Source: JACQFZ01 sp045810625
GTDB lineage: Bacteria; Pseudomonadota; Gammaproteobacteria; Acidiferrobacterales; Sulfurifustaceae
Reading direction: 5' to 3'
DNA: 64,000 nucleotides
Assembly: GCA_045810625.1 (NCBI GenBank)
Contig: JBJMVQ010000002.1
Coordinates: 21,881 to 85,880 of the forward strand
Shown here piece after piece: positions 27,766 through 40,195 of the stretch; the first letter of the stretch is position 1, and the number at the start of each line of letters is the position of its first letter. Both the position numbers and the translations under genes were made by a program. The notes under the pieces were generated by a model. That model saw only the letters and a program-made list of their open reading frames with translations. It was not told where the DNA came from and did no database searches.

Positions 27766-28512
27766 TTACAACAGCTTCGTGGAGTACCCCGGCGCGCGAC
27801 GGGCTTGATGTTCAGCAAGCCGGCGGGCGAGCTGCGTACGATTTGAGACGCCGAGCTTGTTGAAGATCTCCGTCACGTAATGCTTGACCGTGCTCTCGCT
27901 CAAATTCCGGATGATGCCGATCTCGGCGTTCGTCTTGCCCAACCCGAGCCAGTGCACGATTTCGCGTTCGCGTGCCGTGAGGTAATCGAGGCAAACCGAA
28001 AATCGGTCGGCCGCGCTGATCGATTGGATCACCCGGCAGAAAGTCTCGTGCAGGACCGGAAGCAGGTCTTGGAGGATTCCGGCTTCGCGCTCTCCGGGCG
28101 CATTCGGCATCCGATAGAAGCTGTGATACGTACCGCCGCAACGTTCGGTGTCCCACATCGCGTGAGCCAAAACGTTGCGAATGTCATAGCGGCGAAACCT
28201 CTCGAGCCAATGCGCAGGCGTATCGGGCCAGGGATTGTCGCCGTCGAAAATGACCGGCTTCTCGGTTGCCAGCCAGCGGCGCAGAATCGGCGTATCGATC
28301 GCGCCGGCTCGGTTGCGGATGGCATCGACGTGCTCGATGGGAAAATCGACCATCACCATGACATCGAGGCCGACGCCGCCGGCGTGCATGTGGCCCCAAC
28401 CGCTGATGAGCGCCTCGTGCGGCAAAACGGCCCGCAGATACTCTCGAGTCCACCGCTTGAAGTCGTCTACGGTCGTGACCGCTTCAGCGGTCTTGCGCAG
28501 AGTAGTATCCAT
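27766..28512 (-). CDS. LuxR-family transcriptional regulator
   Basis: About 248 residues from the ATG at 28512, which is preceded by the strong site AGGGGGAAGA. The C-terminal LuxR helix-turn-helix (about 185-240) reads LTAREREIVHWLGLGKTNAE, IGIIRNLSESTVKHYVTEIF, NKLGVSNRTQLARRL. The N-terminal domain (about 20-170: YLRAVLPHEALISGWGHMHA, FYRMPNAPGEREAG) does not match the classical autoinducer-binding fold clearly and recalls EpsA-type regulators. No luxI-like gene is near. It stands alone between the tRNA-Leu and the gene-poor interval. Confidence 0.85.
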   Translation of the reverse strand: MDTTLRKTAEAVTTVDDFKRWTREYLRAVLPHEALISGWGHMHAGGVGLDVMVMVDFPIEHVDAIRNRAGAIDTPILRRWLATEKPVIFDGDNPWPDTPAHWLERFRRYDIRNVLAHAMWDTERCGGTYHSFYRMPNAPGEREAGILQDLLPVLHETFCRVIQSISAADRFSVCLDYLTAREREIVHWLGLGKTNAEIGIIRNLSESTVKHYVTEIFNKLGVSNRTQLARRLAEHQARRAPGYSTKLL

Positions 28513-28637
28513 TCTTCCCCCTCCCTGCGATCGAAGTAGTCGCGGGACTTGTAGGGCTATACGAAACCGATAAGGACGACGGCTGTCAAGCGGGTCGAGC
28601 CGCGTTTTTGAGTTTTTCGGTAAAAAAGAGTCAAAAA

Positions 28638-28722
28638 TGGTGCCGAAGGTGGGACTCGAACCCACACGGCTTGCGCCACTACCCCCTCAAGATAGCGTGT
28701 CTACCAGTTTCACCACTTCGGC
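28638..28722 (-). tRNA. leuU: tRNA-Leu (GAG)
   Basis: An 85-nt class II tRNA with encoded CCA, acceptor GCCGAAG/CTTCGGC, T-loop GGTTCGAGTCC, long variable arm, and anticodon loop TTGAGGG (GAG). It follows secG on the same strand as in many gammaproteobacteria. A T-rich stretch follows the 3' end. Confidence 0.97.
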
Positions 28723-28763
28723 AGGGGTCGCGCATTAAAGCATGAGCGCGCCCGAGGATAAAT

Positions 28764-29117
28764 CTACTTCGGCACCTCCGGCGCTCGCGGCGCGGCCGGT
28801 ACGGCGGGCGTCGCCGGCGCCGGAGGTGCGGCCGGCGCCGTCGTCGGTGCCGGAGGTTGCTGCGTCACGCTCGACGGTTGTCCCGACGAGCCTGTCGCGA
28901 GATACGCCAGGACGAGATTTGCGCCGAAAAAAATAACGGCAAGCACCGCGGTCGTGCGCGTCAGAAAATTGGCGGTGCCACGGCTACCGAACAACGTCTG
29001 CGATGCGCCGCTTCCAAACGCTGCGCCCATGTCGGCGCCCTTGCCCTGCTGAAGCAACACGAGTGCGACGACGCCCACGGCCGCCAGAATGTCGATCACG
29101 ATAATCAGCTCACGCAT
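28764..29117 (-). CDS. secG: Preprotein translocase subunit SecG
   Basis: Accessory membrane subunit of the Sec channel, 117 residues. Two helices flank the conserved loop VALVLLQQGKGADMGAAFGS, GASQTLFGSRGTANFLTR. The C-terminal tail is Ala/Pro rich. It sits between tpiA and tRNA-Leu. Confidence 0.97.
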   Translation of the reverse strand: MRELIIVIDILAAVGVVALVLLQQGKGADMGAAFGSGASQTLFGSRGTANFLTRTTAVLAVIFFGANLVLAYLATGSSGQPSSVTQQPPAPTTAPAAPPAPATPAVPAAPRAPEVPK

Positions 29118-29142
29118 ATGCGCTTTACCCTAATAACCAAGT

Positions 29143-29913
29143 TCATGCCTCGCCGGCGGCGCGGCAGATCGTCATAAACTCCTCCGCGACGAGGGATGCA
29201 CCGCCGATCAAACCCCCGTCGATGTCCGGTTGCCGGAAGAGCTCGCGCGCGTTCGAACCTTTTACGCTGCCGCCGTAAAGTATCCGCACATTCGCCGCGA
29301 TCCGCGCGTCTTGCATCGCAATCTTCTTGCGCAGAAAGCGGTGCACTTCTTGCGCCTGCTCCGGAGTCGCCGTACGGCCGGTCCCAATTGCCCACACTGG
29401 TTCGTACGCGATCGTGGCGCGGGCGAGGCTTTGCACGCCGTTATGATCTAGCACGGCCCGCAACTGCCGCTCGACCACGGCTTCCGTCCGGCCCGACTCC
29501 CGCTCGGAAAGTGTCTCGCCGACGCACAGGATCGGCGTCAGATCCACCGCCAGAGCGGCCGCAAATTTTTCCGCGACGGCCGCGTCGGATTCGCCATATA
29601 GGGTGCGGCGCTCGGAATGCCCGACGATGACGTACGTGCATCCGGCGTCCCGCAGCATCGCTCCGGAAATCTCACCGGTGTAGGCGCCGCTCGCGTGCGC
29701 GTCGAGATTCTGTCCGCCCCACGCGATGTTCGCCCCCGCAATCCGAAGCCGGTCAGCGACGAGCGGAATCAGAATAAACGGCGGGCAAACGGCGACGTCC
29801 ACTGATCCAAGAGACGCGCGCTCCTTGAGAATGCCATCGATGAGCGTCGCGGCTTGCGCACGCGTTCCGTTCATCTTCCAGTTGCCCGCGACGAATGGGC
29901 GGCGTTCCGACAT
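29143..29913 (-). CDS. tpiA: Triosephosphate isomerase
   Basis: Interconverts dihydroxyacetone phosphate and glyceraldehyde 3-phosphate in the cytosol. The 256-residue protein has the catalytic Lys in GNWKMNG, His in IVGHSERR and Glu in AYEPVWAIGTG, and the phosphate loop GGSVKGSNA. It precedes secG by 25 bases. Confidence 0.98.
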   Translation of the reverse strand: MSERRPFVAGNWKMNGTRAQAATLIDGILKERASLGSVDVAVCPPFILIPLVADRLRIAGANIAWGGQNLDAHASGAYTGEISGAMLRDAGCTYVIVGHSERRTLYGESDAAVAEKFAAALAVDLTPILCVGETLSERESGRTEAVVERQLRAVLDHNGVQSLARATIAYEPVWAIGTGRTATPEQAQEVHRFLRKKIAMQDARIAANVRILYGGSVKGSNARELFRQPDIDGGLIGGASLVAEEFMTICRAAGEA

Positions 29914-30058
29914 GGGTTCTGAACCCCGAAAGACGCGCGATGTTACCGGCCCAATGGCGGGAAATCAATTTGAGCGAGGGCGAGAACGTCGGAAGCGGTT
30001 TCGCCCCCCAACTTGCGGCACAAGCGAGCGGGCCGAAAAAGGGCAATGCCTGCGAACG

Positions 30059-31414
30059 CTACGCCGCCTGCTCGGACGCGCGCCGGACGACTTCGGCGAG
30101 TTGCTGCGAGAGCCGTTCTACTTGCGCACGGTCGGCGCCTTCGACCATCACCCGAACGACCGGCTCGGTCCCGGAAGCGCGCAGCACCACCCGTCCCTGG
30201 CCGTTCAACTCCTGTTCAGCGGCGGTCACGGCGTTCTGTATCGTCGTCGAGGATTTCACATCGAAGCGCCGATTCGTCCGAACGTTGATCAGACGCTGCG
30301 GATAGATCTCCATTCCTCCCTGGAGGTCCGCGAGCGAGCGGCCGGTCCGCACCATGGCCGACAGTACCTGCAGCGCCGCGATGATGCCGTCGCCGGTGGT
30401 GAGCTTGTCGAGACAAATGATATGGCCCGACGTCTCGCCGCCAAGATCCCAGCCGTTCTCGAGCAGCGCGTTCATCACGTAGCGGTCGCCGACTGCGGCA
30501 CGTACAAACGGAATCTGGCGGCGCCGGCAGGCGAGCTCCAGACCGAAATTGCTCATGAGGGTACCGACGAGGCCGCCGCGAAGCATGCCGTTGGCGAGGC
30601 GGTCCATCGCGATGATGTACAGCAGCTGGTCGCCGTCGACGACGTTCCCCGCCGCGTCGACCATGATCACCCGATCGCCGTCGCCATCGAGCGCGACGCC
30701 GAGATGCGCCCCCGCGTCAACGACCGCGCGACGCAGGGTCTCGGGATAGGTCGAGCCGCATTTTTCGTTGATGTTGAAACCGTCGGGTTGATTGGCGATC
30801 GCGGTTACTTCGGCGCCGAGCTCACTAAACACGAGCGGCGCGACCTGATACGCCGCGCCGTTTGCGCAATCGACTACGATGCGCAGTCCTTCGAGGTTGG
30901 CGCGATGCGGGAACGTGCTTTTGCAGAACTCGATGTAGCGGCCACCCGCATCGTCGTAGCGTTTGGCCTTACCGAGCGCATTCGATCCCACCATCCGCAG
31001 CGGCTCGGCCATGACACGTTCGATCTCGAGCTCCACATCATCCGGCAGCTTGGTACCGTCAGCCGAGAAGAACTTGATGCCGTTGTCCTGATATGGATTG
31101 TGCGACGCACTGATGACGATACCCGCCCGGGCACGTGCGGTACGCGTGAGATAAGCAATGGCCGGGGTCGGCATCGGACCGAGCAGTCGGATGTCGACGC
31201 CGGCCGCCGAGAGGCCTGACTCGAGCGCGGATTCGAGCAGGTAACCCGACACCCGCGTGTCTTTGCCGATCAGAATCTTGCCCGGATCGCCACTCTTCGC
31301 TCCGAGCACGCGGCCGGCGGCCCAGCCGAGCTTCAAGACGGCTTCCGGTGTGATCGGCTCGTCGCCGACCCGGCCGCGTACGCCATCGGTTCCGAAGTAG
31401 TTACGTTGGCCCAT
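30059..31414 (-). CDS. glmM: Phosphoglucosamine mutase
   Basis: Converts glucosamine 6-phosphate to glucosamine 1-phosphate for peptidoglycan and LPS. The 451-residue protein starts MGQRNYFGTDGVRGRVGD and has the phosphoserine loop GIVISASHNPYQDNG, the Mg-binding ALDGDGDRVIM, and the sugar-binding GGETSGHII. The ATG at 31414 overlaps the folP end by 14 bases. Confidence 0.98.
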   Translation of the reverse strand: MGQRNYFGTDGVRGRVGDEPITPEAVLKLGWAAGRVLGAKSGDPGKILIGKDTRVSGYLLESALESGLSAAGVDIRLLGPMPTPAIAYLTRTARARAGIVISASHNPYQDNGIKFFSADGTKLPDDVELEIERVMAEPLRMVGSNALGKAKRYDDAGGRYIEFCKSTFPHRANLEGLRIVVDCANGAAYQVAPLVFSELGAEVTAIANQPDGFNINEKCGSTYPETLRRAVVDAGAHLGVALDGDGDRVIMVDAAGNVVDGDQLLYIIAMDRLANGMLRGGLVGTLMSNFGLELACRRRQIPFVRAAVGDRYVMNALLENGWDLGGETSGHIICLDKLTTGDGIIAALQVLSAMVRTGRSLADLQGGMEIYPQRLINVRTNRRFDVKSSTTIQNAVTAAEQELNGQGRVVLRASGTEPVVRVMVEGADRAQVERLSQQLAEVVRRASEQAA

Positions 31415-32246
31415 CAGTCGCCCGTTCCTTTTCACCCATCTTATGGTTATAGACCGCTTCGAGCATGCGCAATGCCTGCACGGTCGGCGCCACGTCATGG
31501 ACACGCACGATCCGCGCCCCGTTTTGCACCGCGATGAGGGCGAGCGCCACGCTCGGATGCACTCTCTCATCGACCGGCAAGTCCAGGAGCTTGCCGATCA
31601 TCGACTTGCGCGAAAGCCCGGCGAGCACCGGCGCGAGCCGGGTCAGCTCGCACAGACGCCGCAAGAGTTCGAGATTGTGCTCGACGGTCTTGCCGAACCC
31701 GAAACCCGGGTCGATGAAGATAAGCCCGCGCGGTATGCCGGCGGCGTGTGCGGCCGCAATGCGCGCCTCGAGGAATTCGCTCACCTCGCGCACGACGTCG
31801 GTATAGCACGGGTCGCGCTGCATGGTCGTCGGGTCGCCGCGCATGTGCATTAGGACGATCGGTCGACCGAGCTCGGCCGCGGCAGCGAGTGCGCCCGGTT
31901 CGAGCAGCGCACGCACGTCGTTGATCATCGCCGCCCCCGCGGCGACGGCGGCACGCATCACATCGGGCTTCGACGTGTCGACTGAAATCGGCACGTCCGT
32001 TTCGCGTGCGAGTCGTTCGACAACCGGCACGACACGGTCGAGCTCCTCCTGAACGCTGACCGGCGGAGCACCCGGACGAGTCGATTCGCCGCCCACATCG
32101 ATCATGGCCGCACCCTCTTCGACCATGGCGTGTGCCCGCGCCATTGCTCGATCTACCTGGAAGAACCGGCCGCCATCGGAGAACGAGTCCGGCGTAACAT
32201 TAAGAATGCCCATGACCGCGACGCGCGGCAGCTCCAACACCGACAT
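31401..32246 (-). CDS. folP: Dihydropteroate synthase
   Basis: Condenses p-aminobenzoate with the pterin diphosphate in folate synthesis. 281 residues from the ATG at 32246 (MSVLELPRVAVMGILNVTPD). Conserved: NVTPDSFSDGG, GGESTRPGA, ISVDTSKPDVM, IFIDPGFGFGKT and LAGLSRKSMIG. The frame is open upstream but the extension is Arg/Ser rich and not like the family. Together with ftsH upstream and glmM downstream it forms the standard ftsH-folP-glmM series. Confidence 0.97.
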   Translation of the reverse strand: MSVLELPRVAVMGILNVTPDSFSDGGRFFQVDRAMARAHAMVEEGAAMIDVGGESTRPGAPPVSVQEELDRVVPVVERLARETDVPISVDTSKPDVMRAAVAAGAAMINDVRALLEPGALAAAAELGRPIVLMHMRGDPTTMQRDPCYTDVVREVSEFLEARIAAAHAAGIPRGLIFIDPGFGFGKTVEHNLELLRRLCELTRLAPVLAGLSRKSMIGKLLDLPVDERVHPSVALALIAVQNGARIVRVHDVAPTVQALRMLEAVYNHKMGEKERATDGPT

Positions 32247-32382
32247 GCGCGCTGTGGCGGCCCTGGAAGAATGAGTGGAGATAGCCGGCGATGCCATCGA
32301 GAGCGAAGAAGAGCGCTGGGTCCGAGGCGGCATTCTACCGCTTCGGACCCGTCTCCCCGATACAGAGGAACACGACCGGACG

Positions 32383-34302
32383 TTAACCCGTGCTGGTGCC
32401 CGGCGCACCGAAGGAAGGTTTCACCCGAGGCTTGGCTTTTTGCCGCTTGCTGCGGCCCTCGGTGTCGCCGCCACCGGACGAGTCGCCCAAGCCCTCGGGC
32501 GGCCGGGGGTCACGGCCCTGCATGATATCCTCGATCTGCTCGGCGTCGAGCGTCTCCCATTCGAGCAGGGCCTTCGCCATCTTTTCGATCTTGTCCGCGC
32601 TCTCCTCGATGATCGAGCGGGCGCGCGAGTACTGCTCATCGATGATGCGCCGAATCTCCTTGTCCACGGCTTCCGCCACCGAGTCAGACATGTTCTTGTG
32701 CGTCATCACGTCGCGGCCGAGGAAAACCTCGGACTGATTCTCGCCGTACACCCGGGTGCCGAGCGCGTCCGACATGCCCCAGCGCATGACCATGTTCCGC
32801 GCGAGGTCGGTCGCTCGCTCGAAATCGTTCGCAGCGCCGGTGGTCATCTGTTTCATGAAGACCTCTTCGGCGATGCGTCCGCCCATCAACACGGAGATAG
32901 TCGACAATAGCGAGTCGCGGTCGTGGCTGAAGCGGTCCTCGGTCGGGAGCTGCATCGTGACACCGAGCGCGCGCCCACGCGGAATGATCGTCACCTTATG
33001 TACCGGATCGGTGTTCGGGAGCAGCTTCGCCACGACCGTATGCCCCGACTCGTGGTAAGCGGTGTTCATCCGCTCCTTCTCCGGCATCACGATCGAGCGA
33101 CGCTCGGCGCCCATGACGATCTTGTCCTTCGCCTTCTCGAAATCCTCCATGTCGACCAGGCGTTTGTTCGCACGCGCGGCGAAGAGAGCGGCTTCGTTGA
33201 CGAGATTCGCCAGATCCGCGCCGGAAAAACCCGGCGTTCCGCGCGCGATGATGTTGGTATCGACGTCTTCCGCCGCCGGCACCTTGCGCATGTGCACTCT
33301 GAGAATCTGCTCACGCCCGCGGATGTCGGGTAGCGGAACATACACCTGCCGGTCGAAACGACCCGGACGCAACAGCGCCGGATCGAGCACGTCCGGACGG
33401 TTGGTCGCCGCGATGACGATCACGCCCTCGGTGCCCTCGAAACCGTCCATTTCGACGAGCAGCTGGTTCAAAGTCTGTTCGCGCTCGTCATGACCACCGC
33501 CCAAGCCGGCGCCGCGCTGTCGACCCACGGCGTCGATCTCGTCGATGAAAATGATGCAGGGCGCGTGCTTCTTCGCTTGATCGAACATGTCGCGCACGCG
33601 CGACGCCCCGACGCCGACGAACATTTCGACGAAATCCGAGCCCGAGATGGAGAAGAACGGCACTTTCGCTTCGCCCGCGATCGCTTTCGCGAGCAGCGTC
33701 TTGCCCGTGCCCGGCTGCCCGGTCATCAGCACGCCTTTCGGAATGCGCCCGCCGAGTTTCTGAAACTTGGACGGGTCACGCAGAAACTCGACGAGCTCCT
33801 GAACCTCTTCCTTCGCTTCTTCGACGCCCGCCACGTCTTCGAACGTGGTTTTGTTTTGCTCTTCCGTCAGCATGCGCGCCTTGCTCTTTCCGAAGCTCAT
33901 GGCGCCGCGGCCGCCAACGCCGCCTTGCATCTGACGCATAAAGAAGATCCACACGCCGACCAGCAGCAGTAACGGAAACCAGTTTATAAAAATGGTAAGC
34001 AGCAGCGATTGCTCCTCCTGCGGCTTCGCGTCGAAATTGACGCCGTGTTCCAGCAAGAGGGTTACCAACCCCGGGTCGTTCGGCGAATACGTCGTGAACT
34101 GCTCGTTACTCTTGAGCCTCCCACTAACCTCCCGCCCTTGAATCGTCACGCGCTCGACTTCGTTCGTCTTCACCTTCTGGACGAACTGCGAGTATTCCAT
34201 CGGACGCGCTGCGGCTTGCCGATTGCCGAAGTTGTTGAAAACCGACATCAGCACTACGGCGATAACGAGCCACAGCAGCAGGTTCTTCGTGAGATTGTTC
34301 AA
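32383..34302 (-). CDS. ftsH: ATP-dependent zinc metalloprotease FtsH
   Basis: Membrane-bound AAA protease that degrades unassembled and regulatory proteins. 639 residues: two N-terminal helices flanking a periplasmic segment, AAA domain with Walker A GQPGTGKTLLAKA, Walker B IIFIDEIDAVG, and the zinc site HESGHTVVA (HExxH) with distal Asp/Glu. The C-terminal tail is Lys/Pro rich. Gap to folP is 136 bases. Confidence 0.98.
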   Translation of the reverse strand: MNNLTKNLLLWLVIAVVLMSVFNNFGNRQAAARPMEYSQFVQKVKTNEVERVTIQGREVSGRLKSNEQFTTYSPNDPGLVTLLLEHGVNFDAKPQEEQSLLLTIFINWFPLLLLVGVWIFFMRQMQGGVGGRGAMSFGKSKARMLTEEQNKTTFEDVAGVEEAKEEVQELVEFLRDPSKFQKLGGRIPKGVLMTGQPGTGKTLLAKAIAGEAKVPFFSISGSDFVEMFVGVGASRVRDMFDQAKKHAPCIIFIDEIDAVGRQRGAGLGGGHDEREQTLNQLLVEMDGFEGTEGVIVIAATNRPDVLDPALLRPGRFDRQVYVPLPDIRGREQILRVHMRKVPAAEDVDTNIIARGTPGFSGADLANLVNEAALFAARANKRLVDMEDFEKAKDKIVMGAERRSIVMPEKERMNTAYHESGHTVVAKLLPNTDPVHKVTIIPRGRALGVTMQLPTEDRFSHDRDSLLSTISVLMGGRIAEEVFMKQMTTGAANDFERATDLARNMVMRWGMSDALGTRVYGENQSEVFLGRDVMTHKNMSDSVAEAVDKEIRRIIDEQYSRARSIIEESADKIEKMAKALLEWETLDAEQIEDIMQGRDPRPPEGLGDSSGGGDTEGRSKRQKAKPRVKPSFGAPGTSTG

Positions 34303-34372
34303 GGGGACCTCTGTTCGTCTGACGAACGAAAAAACGGCGATCCTATTGTGCTCCTTCGCTGCCGCAAATACA

Positions 34373-35023
34373 TTAGTCGCGCGGCGAATGCGGCGGCGTG
34401 GGTAGCCGACCCGTAAAGCCTTTGGCGAGCAGATAAACTTCGCGGCTCTCGTTGCGGGACGCGCCCGGTTTGCGCGTCGCGACTTTACTAAAGCGCCGCC
34501 GCAGTTCTGCCATCAGCTCTGCAAACCCCGCTCCTTGAAAGGTCTTCAGCAGGATGGCGCCACCGGGCCGCAAGGCGGTCTCCGCGAATTCGACCGCCTT
34601 TTCAGCGAGTTCCATCGCACGCGCCTGATCCGTGGCCGCTATGCCGGTGATATTGGGGGCCATGTCCGAAATTACAAGATCGGCCGGTCCATCGAGCCTT
34701 GCCTTTATCGAGTCTAGCACTTGAGGCTCCAGGAAGTTTCCCTGAATGAAGTCGACACCAGGAATCGCATCGAGCGGCAAAATGTCGACAGCGATCACCC
34801 GCCCGTTCGGTTTCACACGCGTCGCCGCGTACTCGGACCAACCACCGGGTGCGGCGCCGAGATCCACGACAACCAGACCCGGACGCAGCAATTTCTCGCG
34901 CGCATCGATCTCGGCGAGTTTGTAGTGCGCGCGCGAGCGCGCGCCTTCCTGCCGTGCGCGTTTTACGTACGGATCACGAAAATGACGTTGCAGCCACGCT
35001 TGGCTGCTTTTGCTGCGGGGCAT
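34373..35023 (-). CDS. rlmE: 23S rRNA (uridine-2'-O) methyltransferase RlmE
   Basis: Methylates the 2'-OH of U2552 in 23S rRNA (FtsJ family). 216 residues with SAM motif VVDLGAAPGGWSEY, VISDMAPNITG and the catalytic Lys in LLKTFQGAG plus Glu in SREVYLLAKGF. It lies next to ftsH, as is usual. Confidence 0.97.
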   Translation of the reverse strand: MPRSKSSQAWLQRHFRDPYVKRARQEGARSRAHYKLAEIDAREKLLRPGLVVVDLGAAPGGWSEYAATRVKPNGRVIAVDILPLDAIPGVDFIQGNFLEPQVLDSIKARLDGPADLVISDMAPNITGIAATDQARAMELAEKAVEFAETALRPGGAILLKTFQGAGFAELMAELRRRFSKVATRKPGASRNESREVYLLAKGFTGRLPTPPHSPRD

Positions 35024-35153
35024 GTCGAAGCTTTAGCTAAAAACCGGACGCTATACGCCGGGAGCGAAAATGATTAGGGAGGGTCTGGTTGCTCGTGTCA
35101 ATAACGATCGCGAGAGCCGGCTAAAAAAGTGCCTCCTCCGCGCGGGTCATCGA

Positions 35154-35626
35154 CTAGACGTAGCGGACTTCCAGAATTTCGTACTGGCGCATGCCGCCCG
35201 GTACCTGAACCTCGACGACATCGCCCTGCTCCTTGCCGATCAGCGCGCGTGCGATCGGCGAGCTGATCGAAATCTTGCCCTGTGCGATGTCGGCTTCGTG
35301 GTCGCCCACGATTTGATAAGTCACCGTCTGACCGGAATGTTCCTCGTACAGTTCCAGCGTTGCGCCGAACACTACCCGTCCGTTGGCGTTGATCGTCGTC
35401 GGGTCGATGACTTGTGCATTCGCGAGGCGATGCTCCAAGTCGTTGATCCGCGCCTCCAGCAGACCTTGCTGCTCCTTCGCGGCGTGGTATTCCGCGTTCT
35501 CGGACAGATCGCCGTGCGCGCGTGCTTCGGCGATCGCCTGAATAATGCGCGGCCGCTCCACGGTCTTCATGCGATCGAGGTCCGCTCTCAGCCGCTCAGC
35601 GCCGCTGACGGTCATCGGTATTTTGC

Positions 35627-35630
<4 letters not shown>
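35154..35630 (-). CDS. greA: Transcript cleavage factor GreA
   Basis: Rescues backtracked RNA polymerase. 158 residues: an N-terminal coiled coil with the acidic tip GDLSENAEYHAAKEQQG and a C-terminal FKBP-like domain (SPIARALIGKEQGDVVEVQV). The start overlaps the carB stop by 4 bases, giving carA-carB-greA as one unit. Confidence 0.98.
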
Positions 35631-38854
<3,224 letters not shown>

Positions 38855-38870
38855 AGGAGAGAGACTGGAC

Positions 38871-40043
38871 TCAGGCGCGTTTCTCGGCGACGACCGGAAG
38901 CTCGGCTCGTTGCCCAGCGTGCTGTTCCATCAATTTAATGAAGCGATCGAAGAGCGGCTGCACGTCGTGCGGGCCGGGGCTCGCTTCCGGGTGACCCTGG
39001 AAACAAAACGCCGGCACATCGGTACGTGCCAAACCCTGCACCGAGCCGTCGAAGAGGGAACGGTGCGTCACGCGCAGGTTAGAAGGCAGACTCGCTTCGT
39101 CGACGGCGAAGCCGTGGTTTTGACTGCTGATCATGACGCGACCCGTGTCGATCTCGAGAACCGGGTGATTGGCGCCGTGATGACCGAATTTCATCTTCAT
39201 CGTGCGCGCGCCGGACGCGAGCCCGAGCAGCTGATGGCCGAGGCAGATGCCGAATACCGGCACGCCCGCGGCGATCAAGCGTTTGATGGCCTCGATCGCG
39301 TAGTCGCACGGCTCCGGATCGCCGGGCCCGTTCGACAGGAAAATGCCGTCCGGTTGCATTTGCAGCGCCTGCTGCGCCGAGGTCATCGCCGGCACGACCG
39401 TGACGCGACAACCACGGTCGACAAGCATACGGAGAATGTTGCGCTTCACGCCGTAGTCGAACGCCACCACGTGAAACTGGCCCTTACGCCGCGCGTACCC
39501 GGTTCCGAGCTCCCAGCCACCCTCGTCCCACGTGTAGGGCTCGCGCACGCTCACAACCTTCGCGAGGTCCATGCCTTTAAGTCCCGGGAAGGCACGGGCG
39601 GCCGCGACAGCGGCCTTCTTATCGAGCTTCTTGCCTTTCTCGACGGCGAGAATGCAGCCGTTCTGTGCGCCCTTGTCGCGCAACAGCCGAGTCAGGCGGC
39701 GCGTGTCGATATCGGCAATCCCCACCAGACGGTGGCGCTGCATGAAGTCGGTCAGTGTCTCGCTCGAACGGAAGTTGCTCGCCCGCAACGGTAGATCGCG
39801 AATTATCAGCCCTTCGGCGTAAACCCGCGCCGACTCCATATCCTCGGGGTTGGCGCCCGCGTTGCCGATGTGCGGATAGGTGAGGGTGACGATCTGTTTG
39901 TAGTAGGAAGGGTCCGTCAGGATTTCCTGATAACCCGTCATCGCCGTGTTGAATACCACCTCGCCCACTGCCTGTCCCGGAATACCGATCGACTCCCCGT
40001 AGAACAGGGAGCCATCTTCCAGAGCCAGTAGTGCAGACGGCAT
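38871..40043 (-). CDS. carA: Carbamoyl-phosphate synthase small subunit
   Basis: Glutaminase subunit, 390 residues. Class I amidotransferase triad: Cys in FGICLGHQLLG, His and Glu in GHPEASPGPHD. The N-terminal MPSALLALEDGSLFYGESIG fits E. coli CarA. GAGG lies 8 bases before this ATG. An in-frame ATG at 40082 sits in the loop of the leader hairpin and would add 13 residues; I think it is not the main start. Confidence 0.96.
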   Translation of the reverse strand: MPSALLALEDGSLFYGESIGIPGQAVGEVVFNTAMTGYQEILTDPSYYKQIVTLTYPHIGNAGANPEDMESARVYAEGLIIRDLPLRASNFRSSETLTDFMQRHRLVGIADIDTRRLTRLLRDKGAQNGCILAVEKGKKLDKKAAVAAARAFPGLKGMDLAKVVSVREPYTWDEGGWELGTGYARRKGQFHVVAFDYGVKRNILRMLVDRGCRVTVVPAMTSAQQALQMQPDGIFLSNGPGDPEPCDYAIEAIKRLIAAGVPVFGICLGHQLLGLASGARTMKMKFGHHGANHPVLEIDTGRVMISSQNHGFAVDEASLPSNLRVTHRSLFDGSVQGLARTDVPAFCFQGHPEASPGPHDVQPLFDRFIKLMEQHAGQRAELPVVAEKRA

Positions 40044-40066
40044 CAACAAACCTCGCGCGCGCAGCA

Positions 40067-40094
40067 AAACCGGGGCAGGCATCTGCCCCGGTTT
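40067..40094 (-). terminator. Perfect hairpin in the carA leader (candidate attenuator)
   Basis: AAACCGGGGCAG, 4-base loop, CTGCCCCGGTTT: a 12-bp perfect stem ending 23 bases before the carA start. On the minus strand it is followed by TTTTGC, so it can act as an intrinsic terminator within the leader. The promoter at 40126-40155 would place it about 25-50 bases into the transcript. Confidence 0.7.
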
Positions 40095-40113
40095 ATCCTC
40101 AATTCAGTGGAAT

Positions 40114-40145
40114 CCGCCGTCCCGCATTTTACGGGATGCCGGCGG
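40114..40145. repeat. Bulged hairpin upstream of carA
   Basis: CCGCCG/CGGCGG outer stem and TCCCG/CGGGA inner stem with a 3-base bulge around loop CATTTTA. It overlaps the predicted carA promoter. It could mark the end of the upstream outer-membrane gene. Confidence 0.5.
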
Positions 40146-40155
40146 AGAAGATCAA
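40126..40155 (-). promoter_or_regulatory. Sigma70-type promoter for carA-carB-greA
   Basis: On the minus strand TTGATC (40155-40150), 18-base spacer, TAAAAT (40131-40126), five of six matches at -10. Predicted start near 40119, giving a leader of about 75 bases that contains the 40067-40094 hairpin. Confidence 0.6.
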
Positions 40156-40195
40156 CGAGGACCGGCTATCGATCCTCTGTCCCGCGCGCGAACGA

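Noticed and set aside
27766..28512. A quorum-sensing pair
   Set aside because: There is a LuxR-type regulator but no luxI-like synthase within the window.
30059..31570. A longer start for glmM and a longer start for folP (to 32408)
   Set aside because: The extra N-terminal residues overlap the previous gene or are Arg/Ser rich and do not resemble the families.
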